Source of the DNA: Megaustenia siamemsis | Lineage: Eukaryota > Mollusca > Gastropoda > Stylommatophora > Ariophantidae | Reading direction: 5' to 3' | Length of the DNA stretch: 64,000 nt | NCBI GenBank assembly: GCA_032433765.1 | Contig: JAVIAB010000049.1 | Coordinates: 21,518,779 to 21,582,778, forward strand | Shown here: positions 15,401 to 23,439 of the stretch, in pieces | Layout of the letters: every line of letters starts with the position of its first letter | Numbering within the stretch: position 1 is the first letter of the stretch | Program-made: the position numbers and the translations under genes | Notes under the pieces: model-generated | Told to the model about the DNA's origin: nothing | Database searches by the model: none | The model's input: only the letters and a program-made list of their open reading frames with translations

Positions 15401-16325
15401 ATGTACAAAAGAGGTGAGGTGCAGAATGGCTCAGGCAAAAGCAGCTTTCCAAAAAATGAGGAAAATGCAATGCAATCCATTTTTGACATTAGAAACAAGA
15501 AAAAGAGTTCTTAAATGTTATGTAGAGCCAGTCTTAACATATGGATGTGAATCATGGACAATAGGACAGCAGACAAGAAAATCACTGGAGTCTGTAGAAA
15601 TGTGGTTTTACAGAAGAATGTTGAGAGTACCATGGACAGCTAAGAAGAGTAATGAAAACATTCTGAAAGAGGCCAAAGCAAAAAGAGAGCAAATTTCCAA
15701 AATTAGGAAGAAACAATCATCATTTTTTGGCCATGTAATGAGAAGGGAACAGCTGAATATATTGTAACAACTGGTAGAATTGAGGGACGAAGAGATAGAG
15801 GGAAGCAAATAGAAAAAGTACAAGACAGCTTAAGAGAATGGCTTGGCAGAAGGTCAACAACAGAAATGATAAATAACTGTCGAGATCGAAAATTGTAGAG
15901 AGACATGATCACCTACGCCAGCAGGCCCGGTACGTGATGATGATTTTTTTTTACTATAGATAAAATAAGTGAATCACAAATACATATCATAACCAACCAA
16001 CCACCATATCTTAATAAGGTTATATGTTTTTTTTAAAGGACATCATATACACTTTAAAAAAAAAAAAAAAAAAGCAGGTATTCAACTGCAGAAATAAATA
16101 CTCACCTGGCTCCCTGCCTCCGCTTCATCATCATCATCTGAATGGCATATTCCGGTGACATTTCTGACTCCATTTTGACCGTCAGTTCTCCTTCATCACT
16201 CAAATCATCACTGTCAGTGGATTTCTGCATTACTGAATGAAGACCTGGCCCTAAAATCTGGCTACAATCTTCGGATGAGCTGTCCTGCTTGGTGTAGCTG
16301 GTCGACTCATTAGATATGACACTGC
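412..16325 (-). CDS. Multi-exon gene of unknown function (span; four exons visible)
   Basis: Four short segments on the minus strand look like consecutive internal exons. Each is an open frame bounded by a pyrimidine-rich AG acceptor and a GT donor: 16106-16325, 14776-14865, 6819-6911 and 412-471. The three downstream exons are exact multiples of three (90, 93 and 60 bp) and all read in phase 0. The encoded stretch begins Ser/Asp/Glu-rich, then becomes strongly Lys/Arg-rich with a KGKKRRR cluster typical of a nuclear localisation signal. I do not recognise the family and see no catalytic motif; a nuclear or chromatin-associated role is inference from composition only. The first exon ends in phase 2, which does not fit the phase-0 second exon. 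Either a small exon is missed or one base is missing. The gene continues beyond the left edge and its 5' exons are not seen. Introns are filled with LINEs, SINEs and minisatellites. Confidence 0.5.
540..1215. repeat. Minisatellite, about 20-bp unit (ggaattggactagtgttatg)
   Basis: About 30 imperfect copies of a unit of roughly 20 bp, with 'ggaattggactagtgttatg' as its clearest form. Copies diverge toward the right end. Frames crossing it are repeat artefacts. Confidence 0.9.
1545..1681 (-). mobile_element. SINE S1, partial copy lacking the tRNA-like head
   Basis: Matches the S1 body (ccaagtggc...atatggtgttagtgaccata...ggtattacgcc...ccgcttgacttt) but stops before the A/B-box portion. Orientation is inferred from full copies elsewhere in the window. 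It sits between two arrays of a related minisatellite. Confidence 0.7.
1682..2275. repeat. Minisatellite, about 21-bp unit (ggaactggtatagaatgatg)
   Basis: Degenerate at the left, regular from about 1840 on, with about 20 copies of a unit close to ggaactggtatagaatgatg. It shares the 'ggaactgg' core with the 540-1215 array, so the two are probably one locus split by the SINE at 1545. Confidence 0.9.
2581..2846 (-). mobile_element. SINE S1, full-length, tRNA-derived, with target-site duplication
   Basis: On the minus strand the element starts with a tRNA-like head: an A-box region TAGCTCAGTGGTTAG, then a B-box region GGTTCAATCCC near 2785, followed by the S1 body and an AGTAAAGTA-type tail. It is flanked by aggcactgtatac (2568-2580) and aggcaccgtatac (2847-2859), a 13-bp target duplication with one mismatch. 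This is a RNA polymerase III retroposon and not a tRNA gene: the tRNA fold is incomplete and it is repeated through the window. Confidence 0.85.
2975..3230. mobile_element. MITE with TTAA target duplication (piggyBac-like ends), copy 1
   Basis: A 256-bp non-coding element bounded by TTAA on both sides (2971-2974 and 3231-3234) with inverted ends CTCTTTCC.../...GGAAAGAG. A second copy at 33209-33504 shares the interior, including 'gaacaaggtattagatttca'. TTAA duplication is typical of piggyBac-mobilised elements. The superfamily is inferred because no transposase is present. Confidence 0.75.
3245..3509 (-). mobile_element. SINE S1, full-length, with target-site duplication
   Basis: Same structure as the 2581 copy. 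Flanked by aaaatactttag (3233-3244) and aaagatactttag (3510-3522), a near-perfect duplication. It inserted immediately beside the right end of the TTAA MITE. Confidence 0.85.
3560..3790 (+). mobile_element. LINE 3'-end fragment (C-terminal region of a retrotransposon protein)
   Basis: Reads GHINRHCRLESTIMEGM, GRPRKWFQDTKETLEITTE and VARDR in one frame. This is the pattern of the region after the reverse transcriptase domain in LINEs of this genome (GHxxR ... GRPRxxW ... DR). It is 5'-truncated and lacks the reverse transcriptase. Confidence 0.65.
3865..4175 (+). mobile_element. LINE family B fragment
   Basis: Reads ESWTVDKQMKRQLEATEMGF and onward to a decayed 3' end, matching the family B region at 7190-7570 and 15535-15900. 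It is short, 5'-truncated and interrupted by stops. Confidence 0.7.
4510..4950 (+). mobile_element. LINE 5' region with start of an AP-type endonuclease
   Basis: A non-repetitive leader (4540-4720) is followed by a short frame (4738-4947) ending with KIGTCNVRTLMQMGKLENK. The G/T-x-NVRTL motif is the N-terminal Asn-containing strand of APE-like endonucleases in non-LTR retrotransposons. The element is broken at about 4950, so no catalytic core remains. Confidence 0.6.
5420..6010 (+). mobile_element. LINE family A, internally deleted copy
   Basis: The 5' part (about 5440-5790) matches the family A leader seen at 48130-48440 and 27900-28130. It then jumps directly to the family A 3' end (MDKxxYGNLHHQ region, 5870-6005) with no endonuclease or reverse transcriptase between. 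A short tandem duplication (gacaagt...gcaaCCTGCACCATCAAAG) lies at 5876-5945. Confidence 0.65.
6085..6190 (+). mobile_element. LINE family F 3'-end fragment
   Basis: The stretch gagccgaaacgttgt followed by 'gtaaagctttaaccacaccg' resembles the tail after the family F frame at 51345-51415 (ggccgaaacgttgac ... gtaaagctgttaccatacc). Only the untranslated end is present. Confidence 0.45.
6819..6911 (-). CDS. Internal exon of the unknown minus-strand gene
   Basis: A 93-bp frame of 31 codons reading ETSKGKKRRRDDNRVASS and continuing through EHLQQHVQDYN. The acceptor is CCTACAG and the donor GTGAGC. The basic KGKKRRR run is a likely nuclear localisation signal. It is in phase 0 with the exons on either side. 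Confidence 0.55.
6925..7575 (+). mobile_element. LINE family B, 5'-truncated, with an in-frame 159-bp duplication
   Basis: Encodes the region after the reverse transcriptase: CYVEPILTYGSESWTVDKQ, RRLEATEMGFLRKML and a C-terminal end reaching RDMITYANWYGT. The segment from about 6957 to 7115 is repeated at 7116-7274, exactly 53 codons, so the frame stays open across it. The reverse transcriptase and endonuclease are missing. Confidence 0.8.
7645..8130 (-). mobile_element. LINE family C, 5'-truncated
   Basis: On the minus strand this reads the family C C-terminal region seen intact at 16745-17127 (TTKM...FINGC...KITNIE...[12 protein letters not shown]...KVFVEDLCS). It ends in a cttcttcttc tail at its left edge, which is GAAGAAG in sense. 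Several frameshifts are present. Confidence 0.75.
8242..8465 (-). mobile_element. SINE with perfect 13-bp target-site duplication
   Basis: Flanked by gattgtgatggtt at 8229-8241 and again at 8466-8478. On the minus strand the head contains a B-box-like GGGTTCGTACCC. The interior is unrelated to S1. It appears once in the window, so the exact family is not established. Confidence 0.65.
8740..8910 (-). mobile_element. SINE family G, partial copy
   Basis: On the minus strand it contains GTCGTAAGAGGCGACTAAG, a core I recognise from widespread metazoan SINEs. It then runs to TGTAAAAAGTATTGTTAT and ends in GGCTCAAAAGGACAATAGA plus GATA repeats. Other copies lie at 21955-22205 and 33700-33915. Confidence 0.7.
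8927..9088 (-). mobile_element. SINE S1, tRNA-like head and part of the body
   Basis: Contains the complete A/B-box head on the minus strand and the ggtattacg body segment, but the 3' half is missing. Confidence 0.8.
9090..9833. other. No gene seen; contains a poly(G) tract
   Basis: Apart from a run of about 20 G at 9297-9316, I see no splice-bounded frame or repeat match here. The longest frame (minus, about 9282-9560) starts in the homopolymer and has no recognisable motif. Confidence 0.4.
9838..10089. mobile_element. Possible MITE with TTAA flanks
   Basis: Bounded by TTAA at 9834-9837 and 10090-10093 with short inverted ends beginning CAC. The inverted match beyond the first bases is weak, so this is a candidate only. 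Confidence 0.3.
10560..10872 (+). mobile_element. LINE family D 3' end with GATA tail
   Basis: A short frame (10569-10760) reads MRRDNNRIAKQALMWETTGK, then GRPRETLRRKL, and ends WRDLIKYL. It is followed by a 3' untranslated end with gccctatgggccggctacgg and ctcgaaaggtcaatag and a tagatagatagat tail. The protein part is the C-terminal region after the reverse transcriptase. It is heavily 5'-truncated. Confidence 0.8.
10995..11109. mobile_element. Short MITE with TTAA target duplication
   Basis: 115 bp between TTAA at 10991-10994 and 11110-11113. Inverted ends CTATTGAGC and GCTCAAAGAG differ by one substitution and one indel. The right end shares CTCTTT with the elements at 2975, 33209 and 43363. 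Confidence 0.5.
11114..11960. other. No gene seen
   Basis: AT-rich sequence without a splice-bounded frame or recognised repeat. The frame at 11547-11738 shows no motif. Confidence 0.4.
11970..12240 (+). mobile_element. Degenerate LINE fragment, probably family E-like
   Basis: Spread over different frames are pieces resembling the family E C-terminal region (an EWQDKN start, an IHTM segment and a GEL-like segment). It is too decayed for a firm assignment. Confidence 0.3.
12412..12722 (+). mobile_element. tRNA-like SINE, second family
   Basis: Starts with ggggacctcggtagtctaat, which resembles a tRNA 5' end and A box. A B-box-like GTTTGATTCCC follows at 12475-12485, then an unrelated body. 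A single copy in this window. Confidence 0.5.
12755..12910 (+). mobile_element. LINE C-terminal fragment
   Basis: Frames with RRSRGR, ARWTD and LAKVEAAKM resemble the conserved GRPRxxW...DR end of LINE proteins in this window. It is short and frameshifted. Confidence 0.35.
13085..13195 (-). mobile_element. LINE family E C-terminal knuckle fragment
   Basis: On the minus strand it reads CSFCGQIYLSNIDRFSPERSC, a variant of the CxxC...HxxxC knuckle found at the C-terminus of the family E copies at 39950 and 63400. Confidence 0.6.
13538..13765. repeat. Tandem repeat, about 95-bp unit, just over two copies
   Basis: The block from 'aagtctaacg' through 'ttgaccatgatcattgttg' is repeated almost exactly at 13638-13735 and begins a third time. 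No coding support. Confidence 0.8.
13850..14140. repeat. Minisatellite, about 45-bp unit
   Basis: About six copies built from 'ttgttaattgatagacagtt' and 'gaattgataaaccttctt'. The open minus-strand frame across it is a repeat artefact. Confidence 0.85.
14141..14775. other. No gene seen
   Basis: Intron of the unknown gene. No recognised repeat or conserved frame. Confidence 0.35.
14776..14865 (-). CDS. Internal exon of the unknown minus-strand gene
   Basis: A 90-bp frame of 30 codons beginning NGGNHEREGVHATVEYE and ending in a basic RRSKRMKDKRANK stretch. The acceptor is CTCTCTTCAG and the donor GTAATG. The other two frames contain stops, so the phase is fixed. Confidence 0.55.
15245..15945 (+). 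mobile_element. LINE family B, 5'-truncated, best copy
   Basis: A frame of 149 codons (15318-15767) reads FKYLGTLLTSDGRCTKEV, then CYVEPVLTYGCESWTIGQQ, then a FFGHVMRRE segment. It goes on in a shifted frame to RDMITYASRPGT and an atgatgat tail. This is the connection region downstream of the reverse transcriptase. Catalytic domains are missing. Confidence 0.85.
16106..16325 (-). CDS. Internal exon of the unknown minus-strand gene (most upstream one visible)
   Basis: A 220-bp open frame with acceptor TTTCTAG and donor GTGAGT. It reads a Ser/Asp/Glu-rich peptide (TKQDSSSEDCSQILGPG, then STDSDDLSDEGELTVKMESE). The last third is ambiguous. The open frame gives MMMMKRRQG, while a one-base shift gives an acidic SDDDDEAEAGSQ that would join the next exon in phase. 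One missing base near 16140 would explain the mismatch. Confidence 0.5.
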
Positions 16326-16524
16326 CTAGAAAGAGGAGACAAATGTTAATAATGATGGATTTATCTTTTAATGCGCATAAAATGAACTATTTTGCTATCT
16401 TCTGTTTTAACACCCCATGGAGCTGAGACAAAAAGACAAAGATATACCATAACAGTATTTGAACTGCTACAGGAGAGTGTCACGTAGAGCCCTAATTTAT
16501 CATGGCCACATTTTTTTTATCTTC

Positions 16525-17130
16525 TAGACGTACAATCTTATATATATCTGGGCAGTAATATAGACAAAGAGGGAGGAACAGAAAATGATACCAAAATAAC
16601 GATATCAAAAGCAAGAGGTGCATTTGTTGCACTGGGAAACATATAAAAAGAAGTCTAAAGAAATTAGATTAAATACTAAAATAAAAATTTTCAACTTCAA
16701 TGTTAAGTCAGTTTTATTATATGGCTGTGAAACATGGAGAACAACTAAAATGATAATCATGAAGATACCGACTTTCATTAATGGATGCTTACGCAGAATA
16801 AAAGGATGGAAATGGCAGGACAAAATCACCAACATAGAATTATGGAAATGTACCAGTCAAATACCAGTGGGTAAAGAGATACAGCGAAGACAATGGCGCT
16901 GGATAGGGCACACACTACAGAAGCCAACTGAGAGTATTACACAACATGCCCTTTTTTGGAATCCCCATGGAAAAAGACAAAGAGGAAGACCAAGGAATTC
17001 TCAGAGAAGACAGACTGAAGCAGAGATGAAGATGATGGGGAAGACATGGAATGATCTTAAAAGAATGGCAAGAAACAGAACAGTATGGAAAGTGTTTGTT
17101 GAAGACCTATGCTCCACAGGGAGTTGAAAG
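16525..17130 (+). mobile_element. LINE family C, 5'-truncated
   Basis: The frame at 16618-17127 carries a [14 protein letters not shown] segment, a FINGCLRRIKGWKWQDKI segment, [21 protein letters not shown] and a terminal KVFVEDLCS. It is the C-terminal region of a non-LTR retrotransposon protein. An earlier frame at 16540-16640 supplies the GxxIDKEGG segment. Confidence 0.85.
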
Positions 17131-17400
17131 TGTTTGTTGAAGACCTATGCTCCACAGGGAGCTGAAAGTGTTTGTTGAAGACATATGCTCCACGGGAGTT
17201 GAAAGTGTTTGTTGAAGACCTATGCTCCACAGGGAGTTGAAAGTGTTTGTTGAAGACCTATGCTCCACTGGGAGCTGAAAGTGTTTGTTGAAGACATATG
17301 CTCCACGGGAGTTGAAAGTGTTTGTTGAAGACCTATGCTCCACAGGGAGTTGAAAGTGTTTGTTGAAGACCTATGCTCCACAGGGAGCTGAAAGGTGGAA
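17100..17400. repeat. 38-bp tandem array made from a LINE family C 3' end
   Basis: Seven to eight copies of a unit (gggagttgaaagtgtttgtt + gaagacctatgctccaca) that is exactly the last codons and the start of the 3' end of the LINE at 16525. Some copies carry 'acatatg' or lack one base. Confidence 0.9.
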
Positions 17401-17469
17401 GAAGAAGAAGACATCTTTTGAGATGGCATGACCCAAAGCTCCCTCTCAGGTACATGACCTTTCTTAACT

Positions 17470-17775
17470 AATGGCCAGGTATCCACATTTGTTACCAGCG
17501 AGCTGTGAAAACTGGCTCTCTAATCCTCGCTGTCTTTTTCATTGTTGTTTTTCTTTCCCTCCTCATTTGCCTGTCAGCATTGAGGGGAGATATAATTTGC
17601 CATCTTTTGCTCTTCTGTTCACCTCTGCTGCTGTTATGTTTCCTAGTGTTTCTAATATTCCACCAAGCCATCTTTTTCGCAATCGACCCTTTGGTCTGAT
17701 GTTCTCGCAATGTTTATTGTGGACTCATTGTGCTGTGTTTTGATCACTCTGCCTTGTCATGTGGCCAAACCATTT
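17470..17775 (-). mobile_element. LINE family F fragment
   Basis: On the minus strand it reads a GRLRKRWLGGILETLGNI-like segment and RRAKDGKLYLPS, close to the family F frame at 51119-51316. Confidence 0.7.
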
Positions 17776-17839
17776 CTTTATATATTCTAAGGCGGGGGTT
17801 ATTCCTACCTTTTTTCTCAGTTCTTCATTTCTGATCTCG

Positions 17840-18235
17840 TCTCTCAGGCTGTTTCAAGCCCTCTACAGCTTCAACAATCAGTCCCACAAACCCCCAAGCT
17901 GTCTTGTATTGGAGACATTTTTTAAGACTGCTTCATGTCCTCTCCAAGTATATTTTGATCTTCCTCTTTATCTCCTCCCCTGGGCATTCTAAAAAAGATC
18001 CTGTCATGCAATGCCCTCATCTGACTTCCACAGTATATGTCCTATCCTACACCTTCGTTTTATCACATCTCTCTTTTCACAGGTTATGTCTTGTACTTTC
18101 CCATAGTTCTAATTTAGTAATTCTGTCCTGCTATTTCCATACTCTTATTCTGCAGCATCCATTAATGAAAGTCTGTATGTCTCAATGTTGTTATCTCATG
18201 TTTCAGTGTCATATAACAGGATCTAATTCTATTTT
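17840..18235 (-). mobile_element. Degenerate LINE family C copy
   Basis: Minus-strand pieces resemble the family C C-terminal region (the attaatgaaagtctgtat stretch corresponds to the 16765-16790 segment) but with many frameshifts. Confidence 0.5.
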
Positions 18236-18334
18236 TCTATATGGAGGCTGGGTGGCCTAGAAGTGAGACATTCTAGACAAGTATGCTCCAGGATCTCATT
18301 CAACCACATGTGTAGGGCAACTTTCTCCTCCTAT

Positions 18335-18400
18335 ATATTATCATCATCATCACCATCCAGTACCAGGCCTGCTGGCGTAGGTGATCATTGGTTATTGGTT
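18335..18400 (-). mobile_element. LINE family B 3' tail fragment
   Basis: atcatcatcatc followed by 'accaggcctgctggcgtagg' is the family B 3' end as at 45569-45620 and 34440-34480. Confidence 0.6.
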
Positions 18401-19030
18401 ATGGAAGGCCTCGGTATCACAGCAAACGAATTAAAATCCAGAATTGCTCAACCGCCCGTGCCAGTGGAATCATCCGAATTACTAACTCATCTCCCAAACA
18501 AAGAAAGGTAACTGTAGTCCCCATCGTAGCAGTCTCAGCACACGCCAAAAGACATACGGCGAAACCGCGCAGAAAGTGAACACAGCCAACTGTTCCCTGT
18601 CATACGATATCATCATTCATCGTAAACAAGCGGGATATCGAAGCAGGATCAAAACGGATGAGACACACAGCTCACGTTGTGCACAGAGCACTTAACTCAG
18701 TAGCTCCTGCAACAAGCCGGTCTTAGAATATGAGGAAACTGCAAAGAAGGAACACTTTTAAGACATAGCCTTCAATGGTTCCTGCCGCCTATCCACCATA
18801 TACCATGGGAGTTCACGTCCTCCCGAAAATGATGATCGTCATAGCACTTGATGATGTTAGGCCATCATTGATGACTCCAATTCCAAACATATAGACACAC
18901 AGTGGTGGTAAGTTATCATTTCCAATCTAACAGAAGCCACATGACCTGTAGTTAGTAAACCACAGAGAGAATATGATTTTGTGACCTTCACTGATTCACT
19001 CTTAGATGTGAATGTGTAGTTTACACAAGA
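18400..19030. other. No gene recognised; weakly open plus-strand frames
   Basis: Two overlapping plus-strand frames (18263-18511 and 18388-18579) show no recognised motif. The higher GC and many CpG suggest a younger insertion of unknown type, but no ends were found. Confidence 0.3.
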
Positions 19031-19034
19031 GGAG

Positions 19035-19850
19035 AAGTTTTCAACTACAGGTGATCATGTCTCTCTACAACTTTCCATCTCGACAGTTATTTATCATTTC
19101 TGTTGTTGACTTTCTGCCAAGCCATTCTCTTAAGCTATCTAGTATTTTTTCTCTTTGCTACTCTCTATCTCTTTGTCCCTCAATTTTTCCAGTGGTTACA
19201 ATATATTCCAGTTGTTCTCTTCTAATTACATGGCCAAAAAATGATGATTGTTTCTTCTTAATATTGCAAATTAGCTCTCTTTTTTGCTTTGACCTCTTTC
19301 AGAACATTTTCATTACTCTTGTTAGCTGTCCATGGTACTCTCAACAATCTTCTGTAAAACCACATTTCTACAGAATCCAGTGATTTTTTTGTCTGTTGTC
19401 CTAGATTCCATCCAAATGTTAAGACTGGTTCTACATAACATTTAAGAACTCTTTTTCTTGTTTCTATTGTCAAAAATGGATTGCATAGTATCTTCCTCAT
19501 TTTTTGGAAAGCTGCTTTTGCCTGAGCCATTCTGCATCTCACCTCTTTTGTACATCTTCTGCCTGAGGTTAACAAACTTCCCAAATATTTAAATTCATTT
19601 ACCTGTTTTAATATTGTTCCACTTGTCTTTATTTTGCACTGAGCTGATGTCTTTTTCTTTGTTGTTACCATCACTTCTGTCTTTTTGCGACTAAGCATGA
19701 GTCCTTTATTTTTGCTATCTTTCACTATATTGTGCAACATTTCTTGTAGCTCATTTTCACTCTTAATGACTAAGACTGTATCATCAGCATACCTTAGATT
19801 ATTAATATTATGACCTTCAATATGATTTTATTCTCCCTTAATGTCTGAGA
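19035..19850 (-). mobile_element. LINE family B, includes a longer 5' portion
   Basis: The minus-strand frame 19258-19740 runs from a SRKKTEVM segment through FKYLGSLLTSGRRCTKEV and CYVEPVL. It includes the end of the reverse transcriptase domain (LxxSxKKTEVM) and, in the flanking frame near 19760-19800, a decayed catalytic-core region. Confidence 0.8.
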
Positions 19851-20207
19851 AGATGAGGAAATCAAAACTCATCAGCACATAAACAAAACTTAGACTATTC
19901 GAATCAAACGTACGACGAACCCTTACATAAGCATGTGAGAGCTAGAAACAGACCAACCAGTCCCAAGTGAATAGGGATCAAAGAGGGAAGGCAACCTGGC
20001 ACTCAAAAATTCTATGCAAAAGTTGGATGAGTTAGGCCAAAAGATGCAAAGAAAAAACAAAACAATGTGTCTATGTGCACTTAATTTCCTTAGAATGTAC
20101 CCCTTTATTTCTTTTCCCAGATGACCAATGTGTGCACAGAGACTTGTATGATGCACCAAATTGTAACTGAAGCATAAAAGTTTAAATTGAAATACCAACC
20201 GTACACA

Positions 20208-20720
20208 TACATCATCATCATCATTGAGTGCCATCTCCGCATAGAAGGTTGGCTACCATGGAGCGCCATTCCACTCTGTCTCTTTCTTTGATGGTGCAGA
20301 TTGCCATAGGTTGACTTGTCCATCTTTTGATGTTACTCATCCATGTTAGTCTTGGTCTGTCTCTTTTACCTGTATTTTCCCTTCCAATATTACTTTTAAT
20401 AGTAGTTCTCTTTTAATTTTTAGTTGTTTTTAAAACTTCATCATTTGTTTTCTTCTCTTTCCATCCAATTCTACCCATTCTTCTATAGATCCACATTTCA
20501 AAGGCTTCAATTTTCTGTTCTGTTTTCTTGTCTAATGTCCATGTTTCTGCACCATACAGGAATATTGAGAAGATGTAACATTTTGCTATTCTTAGTTTTA
20601 GCCCTGGTGTTATTTGTTTTGATGTTTGTATATTTTTCATGGCATTAAATTACTTTTTGCCATATCTAATCTTTTGTTTATTTCAGATATAAATTTTCCG
20701 TCACTAGTTATAGTATGTCC
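20208..20720 (-). mobile_element. LINE family A, 5'-truncated
   Basis: The minus strand reads KQITPGLKLRIAKCYIFS, GAETWTLDKKTEQKIEAFE and RRMGRIGWKEKKTNDEVL. After a short deletion it continues to the family A 3' end with an atgatgatg tail at 20214-20226. Confidence 0.8.
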
Positions 20721-21169
20721 CAGATAGGCCAAAAGAAGCAAAGAAAAAAACAAAACGTATGCATACACACGGATTTAAATGAAACAAAGCAATCGGAACA
20801 ATGAAGCTTTTGTTGCTGTTACAACAAACGAGTCGAGTATGGGAGTAAATGGGACTATCCACTAGATATCTGCCGAGTCACGCAAGTTGCCAATATTGAA
20901 ACTTTGTAAGGTAGGATAAAAAACACTCTTGAGATGTTACATTACCTTTGCTATAAAAAGAATCATCATAACACATCAGGGTGGCCAACAATAATTTATT
21001 GAAAAAGTACATTCTTTTTCAGACCCACTGTATCTAATCAACAAAAGAAGTAGAACATACTTTGACTTTAGAAAGTGATGATAACAGATAATAAATAAGA
21101 ATCACAATGTGTTTAAATGGGAAACTGTGAGCAAAAGGAAAAGAGGCTGACCTATTAAATATTATTTTC

Positions 21170-21535
21170 TATCTATCTATCTATCTGGGGTGCGCCTGCG
21201 ACCTGTGGTCGCAATAGCAGGGTCGGCGCACCATCAGCTGACCAAGACCTAGCATATCTACCTCCTCGTGGTCACCCCTGGTAACAGTCTGCGTCAAAAC
21301 AGGCTGGCTAACAGAAGCTAGGATCGCCGTGTTCCCTGTAGTGGTTGCTGACCCAGTATTGCAGTACCTCTGGGCTGGACTAGTAGTTTCCCAGCATAGC
21401 CTGGGACAGACGAACTCCAACCTCTCCAGTAAGAGCCGGGAATGTCAAGAAAGTCCTTACAACCCGCCACATCTTATGAGTCAAAGAGCAGCAGCTCGTA
21501 TCAACTTGTGGCAATCAGATAGTAATAATAATAAT
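21170..21535 (-). mobile_element. Unclassified retroposon ending in GATA repeats
   Basis: A GC-richer block between GATA-type repeats. Read on the minus strand it ends in gcaggcgcaccccagataga. It contains an inverted GGTGCGCC/GGCGCACC pair near its 3' end. It sits in or beside the GATA tail of the family D LINE at 21540, so nested insertion is likely. Confidence 0.45.
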
Positions 21536-21539
21536 AATC

Positions 21540-21665
21540 TATCTATCTATTGATCTTTCGAGCCATAGCCGGCCCATAGGGCGTAGACTAAGATACTCCC
21601 ACTCTTATCTGAATTTTTGTTCTAGCAGTTTTCAATTCTTTTAAAGATATTTTATCAAATCTCGC
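21540..21665 (-). mobile_element. LINE family D 3'-end fragment
   Basis: ttgatctttcgagccatagc followed by 'cggcccatagggcgtagac' is the reverse complement of the family D 3' end at 10790-10870. Confidence 0.8.
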
Positions 21666-21954
21666 CATTTGTAAATATTACTTTACTTTAACTAGTTAGG
21701 ATTAAAGCTAAATCACTCAAAACTCAACATTCAGAAACAAAAACCAATTATGAATCAGTGATTATCATATGATTGTGCAAGTACAACTGTTATTATAATC
21801 ACATAATAAGCCCACGCAAAATATTCAAAATGCATACATTATTTTTTTTATATAAGAATCAAGGCAGTGTTGTGTGGCTAAGATAAGTTTAAAAGCAACA
21901 GTAATAATACATTCTAGGTCTTCTACTAAGTTTTCCTACACTCTTTAAAAATAA

Positions 21955-22205
21955 AGTTCTATCTATCTATTAACCTTTAGAGCTGAAGACGTCACACAGG
22001 GCAGAACCACAATCTCAAAAACAGAAACCTTGCATGTCAAAATGGCAGGTGGAGAAATCACTGCTTCTAAAATCTATGGTCTGTTTCATAACAATACTTT
22101 TTACAATGACAGCTTGTCAAGCCATCAATCAACCTCCTTGTCGCCTCTTAACGACTTGCCTGGAAGGTCAGTGTCACTATTCTTTACTTCCCTCATGATA
22201 ATGAG
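21955..22205 (-). mobile_element. SINE family G copy with GATA tail
   Basis: Shares 'aacaatactttttacaatga' and the gtcgcctctta core with the copies at 8740 and 33700. The left edge is tctatctatct, which is GATA in sense. Confidence 0.75.
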
Positions 22206-22839
22206 GCCCGGTAACAAAAAGAAAATTTTAAATTGCAATCAATCAATAATCATTACCTGGAGCCTAGTTTTTACTAATTACTTGTTACCGTGGGCAATCT
22301 GGCACTGGCTTCTGACCACTTTCAACTGTTATTAATTATAATAATTATGTCATTATTATTATTTAATAAAACTTAATTATCTATATTCTATAATAAACTA
22401 TATTTGTCAGTGAAAAATAATCAATTAATTTCTTTCATTTCTAACTACTAATTTATAAATAATCAAATCAATTAAATTGTTAAAAATTAAAGTGAATTTT
22501 TAAAATGTTAAAGAAAATGTGACACAGATTATTAACTAACTCAACTGTATCTTACTTTGTATCATCTATCTATTATCATATTCTATAGACTAGACCCAGA
22601 ATAAGTTGATAAGTAGACTAGTTAAGTCTGTTAAGTTAGTTAAGATAAGATTAACTTAAAGAATATTCTGAATGAATATCGAATAAATAAATACATTAAA
22701 AATGTAACAAAATCATCAAAATGATTTCGTTGTCTCCAAAGCCGGTCCAAGAGGTAGGACACTAGTATAACTTAAGTATTCAATCATTGATTGATTGAAC
22801 CAAGTCCAAGTCAGACATTCTGACATCAGTGTTTATTAC
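22206..22839. other. AT-rich DNA, nothing recognised
   Basis: No splice-bounded frame or repeat family match. Confidence 0.4.
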
Positions 22840-23439
22840 TATAGCTCGTTTCAAATCACTTGCCCAACTTCAAACGCTATTGCTCAGAAACCATTTGTTA
22901 AATACTGTTGCAATTTTCCAAATGTTTATTAGAATGCAAAAGACCCTTTAAATGTATAGTTAACAAATATCTTGCAGCTGCAGTTTTCTTAAAGCGGCGA
23001 TATTTCTTTGATGTTTGTCAAAATTGTAAATTGTGAAGCCCTAAAGAATAGAAATTACCGTAGTTGCTGGTCTATGATTAATTTTCACTAGGTAAAGGCG
23101 TGGCCGTAATGGGAAATAACTGGATAAAACAAAACACCAGGAGAATTATTGTCTGCTCAGTTCGAGGACGGACGATAATATCAAGGTATACCTGTATGTC
23201 CAATTTTCATAGTTTGTGTGGTCCTGAAAAGGACCGTTGTTGAACTAATTTAAGGTAATATAGGGGCCAACATTGTGGGGGCTATATACTTTCATTCTGA
23301 ATCAGACGAGTCTAAAAGATTAATAACTGTTTGGGGTTGAACATTCCACAAACCATCATTTTTCCAATATTCCTCTTTCTGTTTTAAGACGTGGTCTTCA
23401 CATTTAGCCCAATAATCTTTGTCTATATTTAATAAGCGA

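Noticed and set aside
17107..17486. Repetitive minus-strand frames with STNTF repeats
   Set aside because: Antisense of the 38-bp array derived from the LINE C 3' end.
20030..20755. Similar 30-bp A-rich stretches on both sides of LINE A as a target duplication
   Set aside because: The left copy is about 150 bp away from the LINE 3' tail, so it cannot be the insertion duplication.
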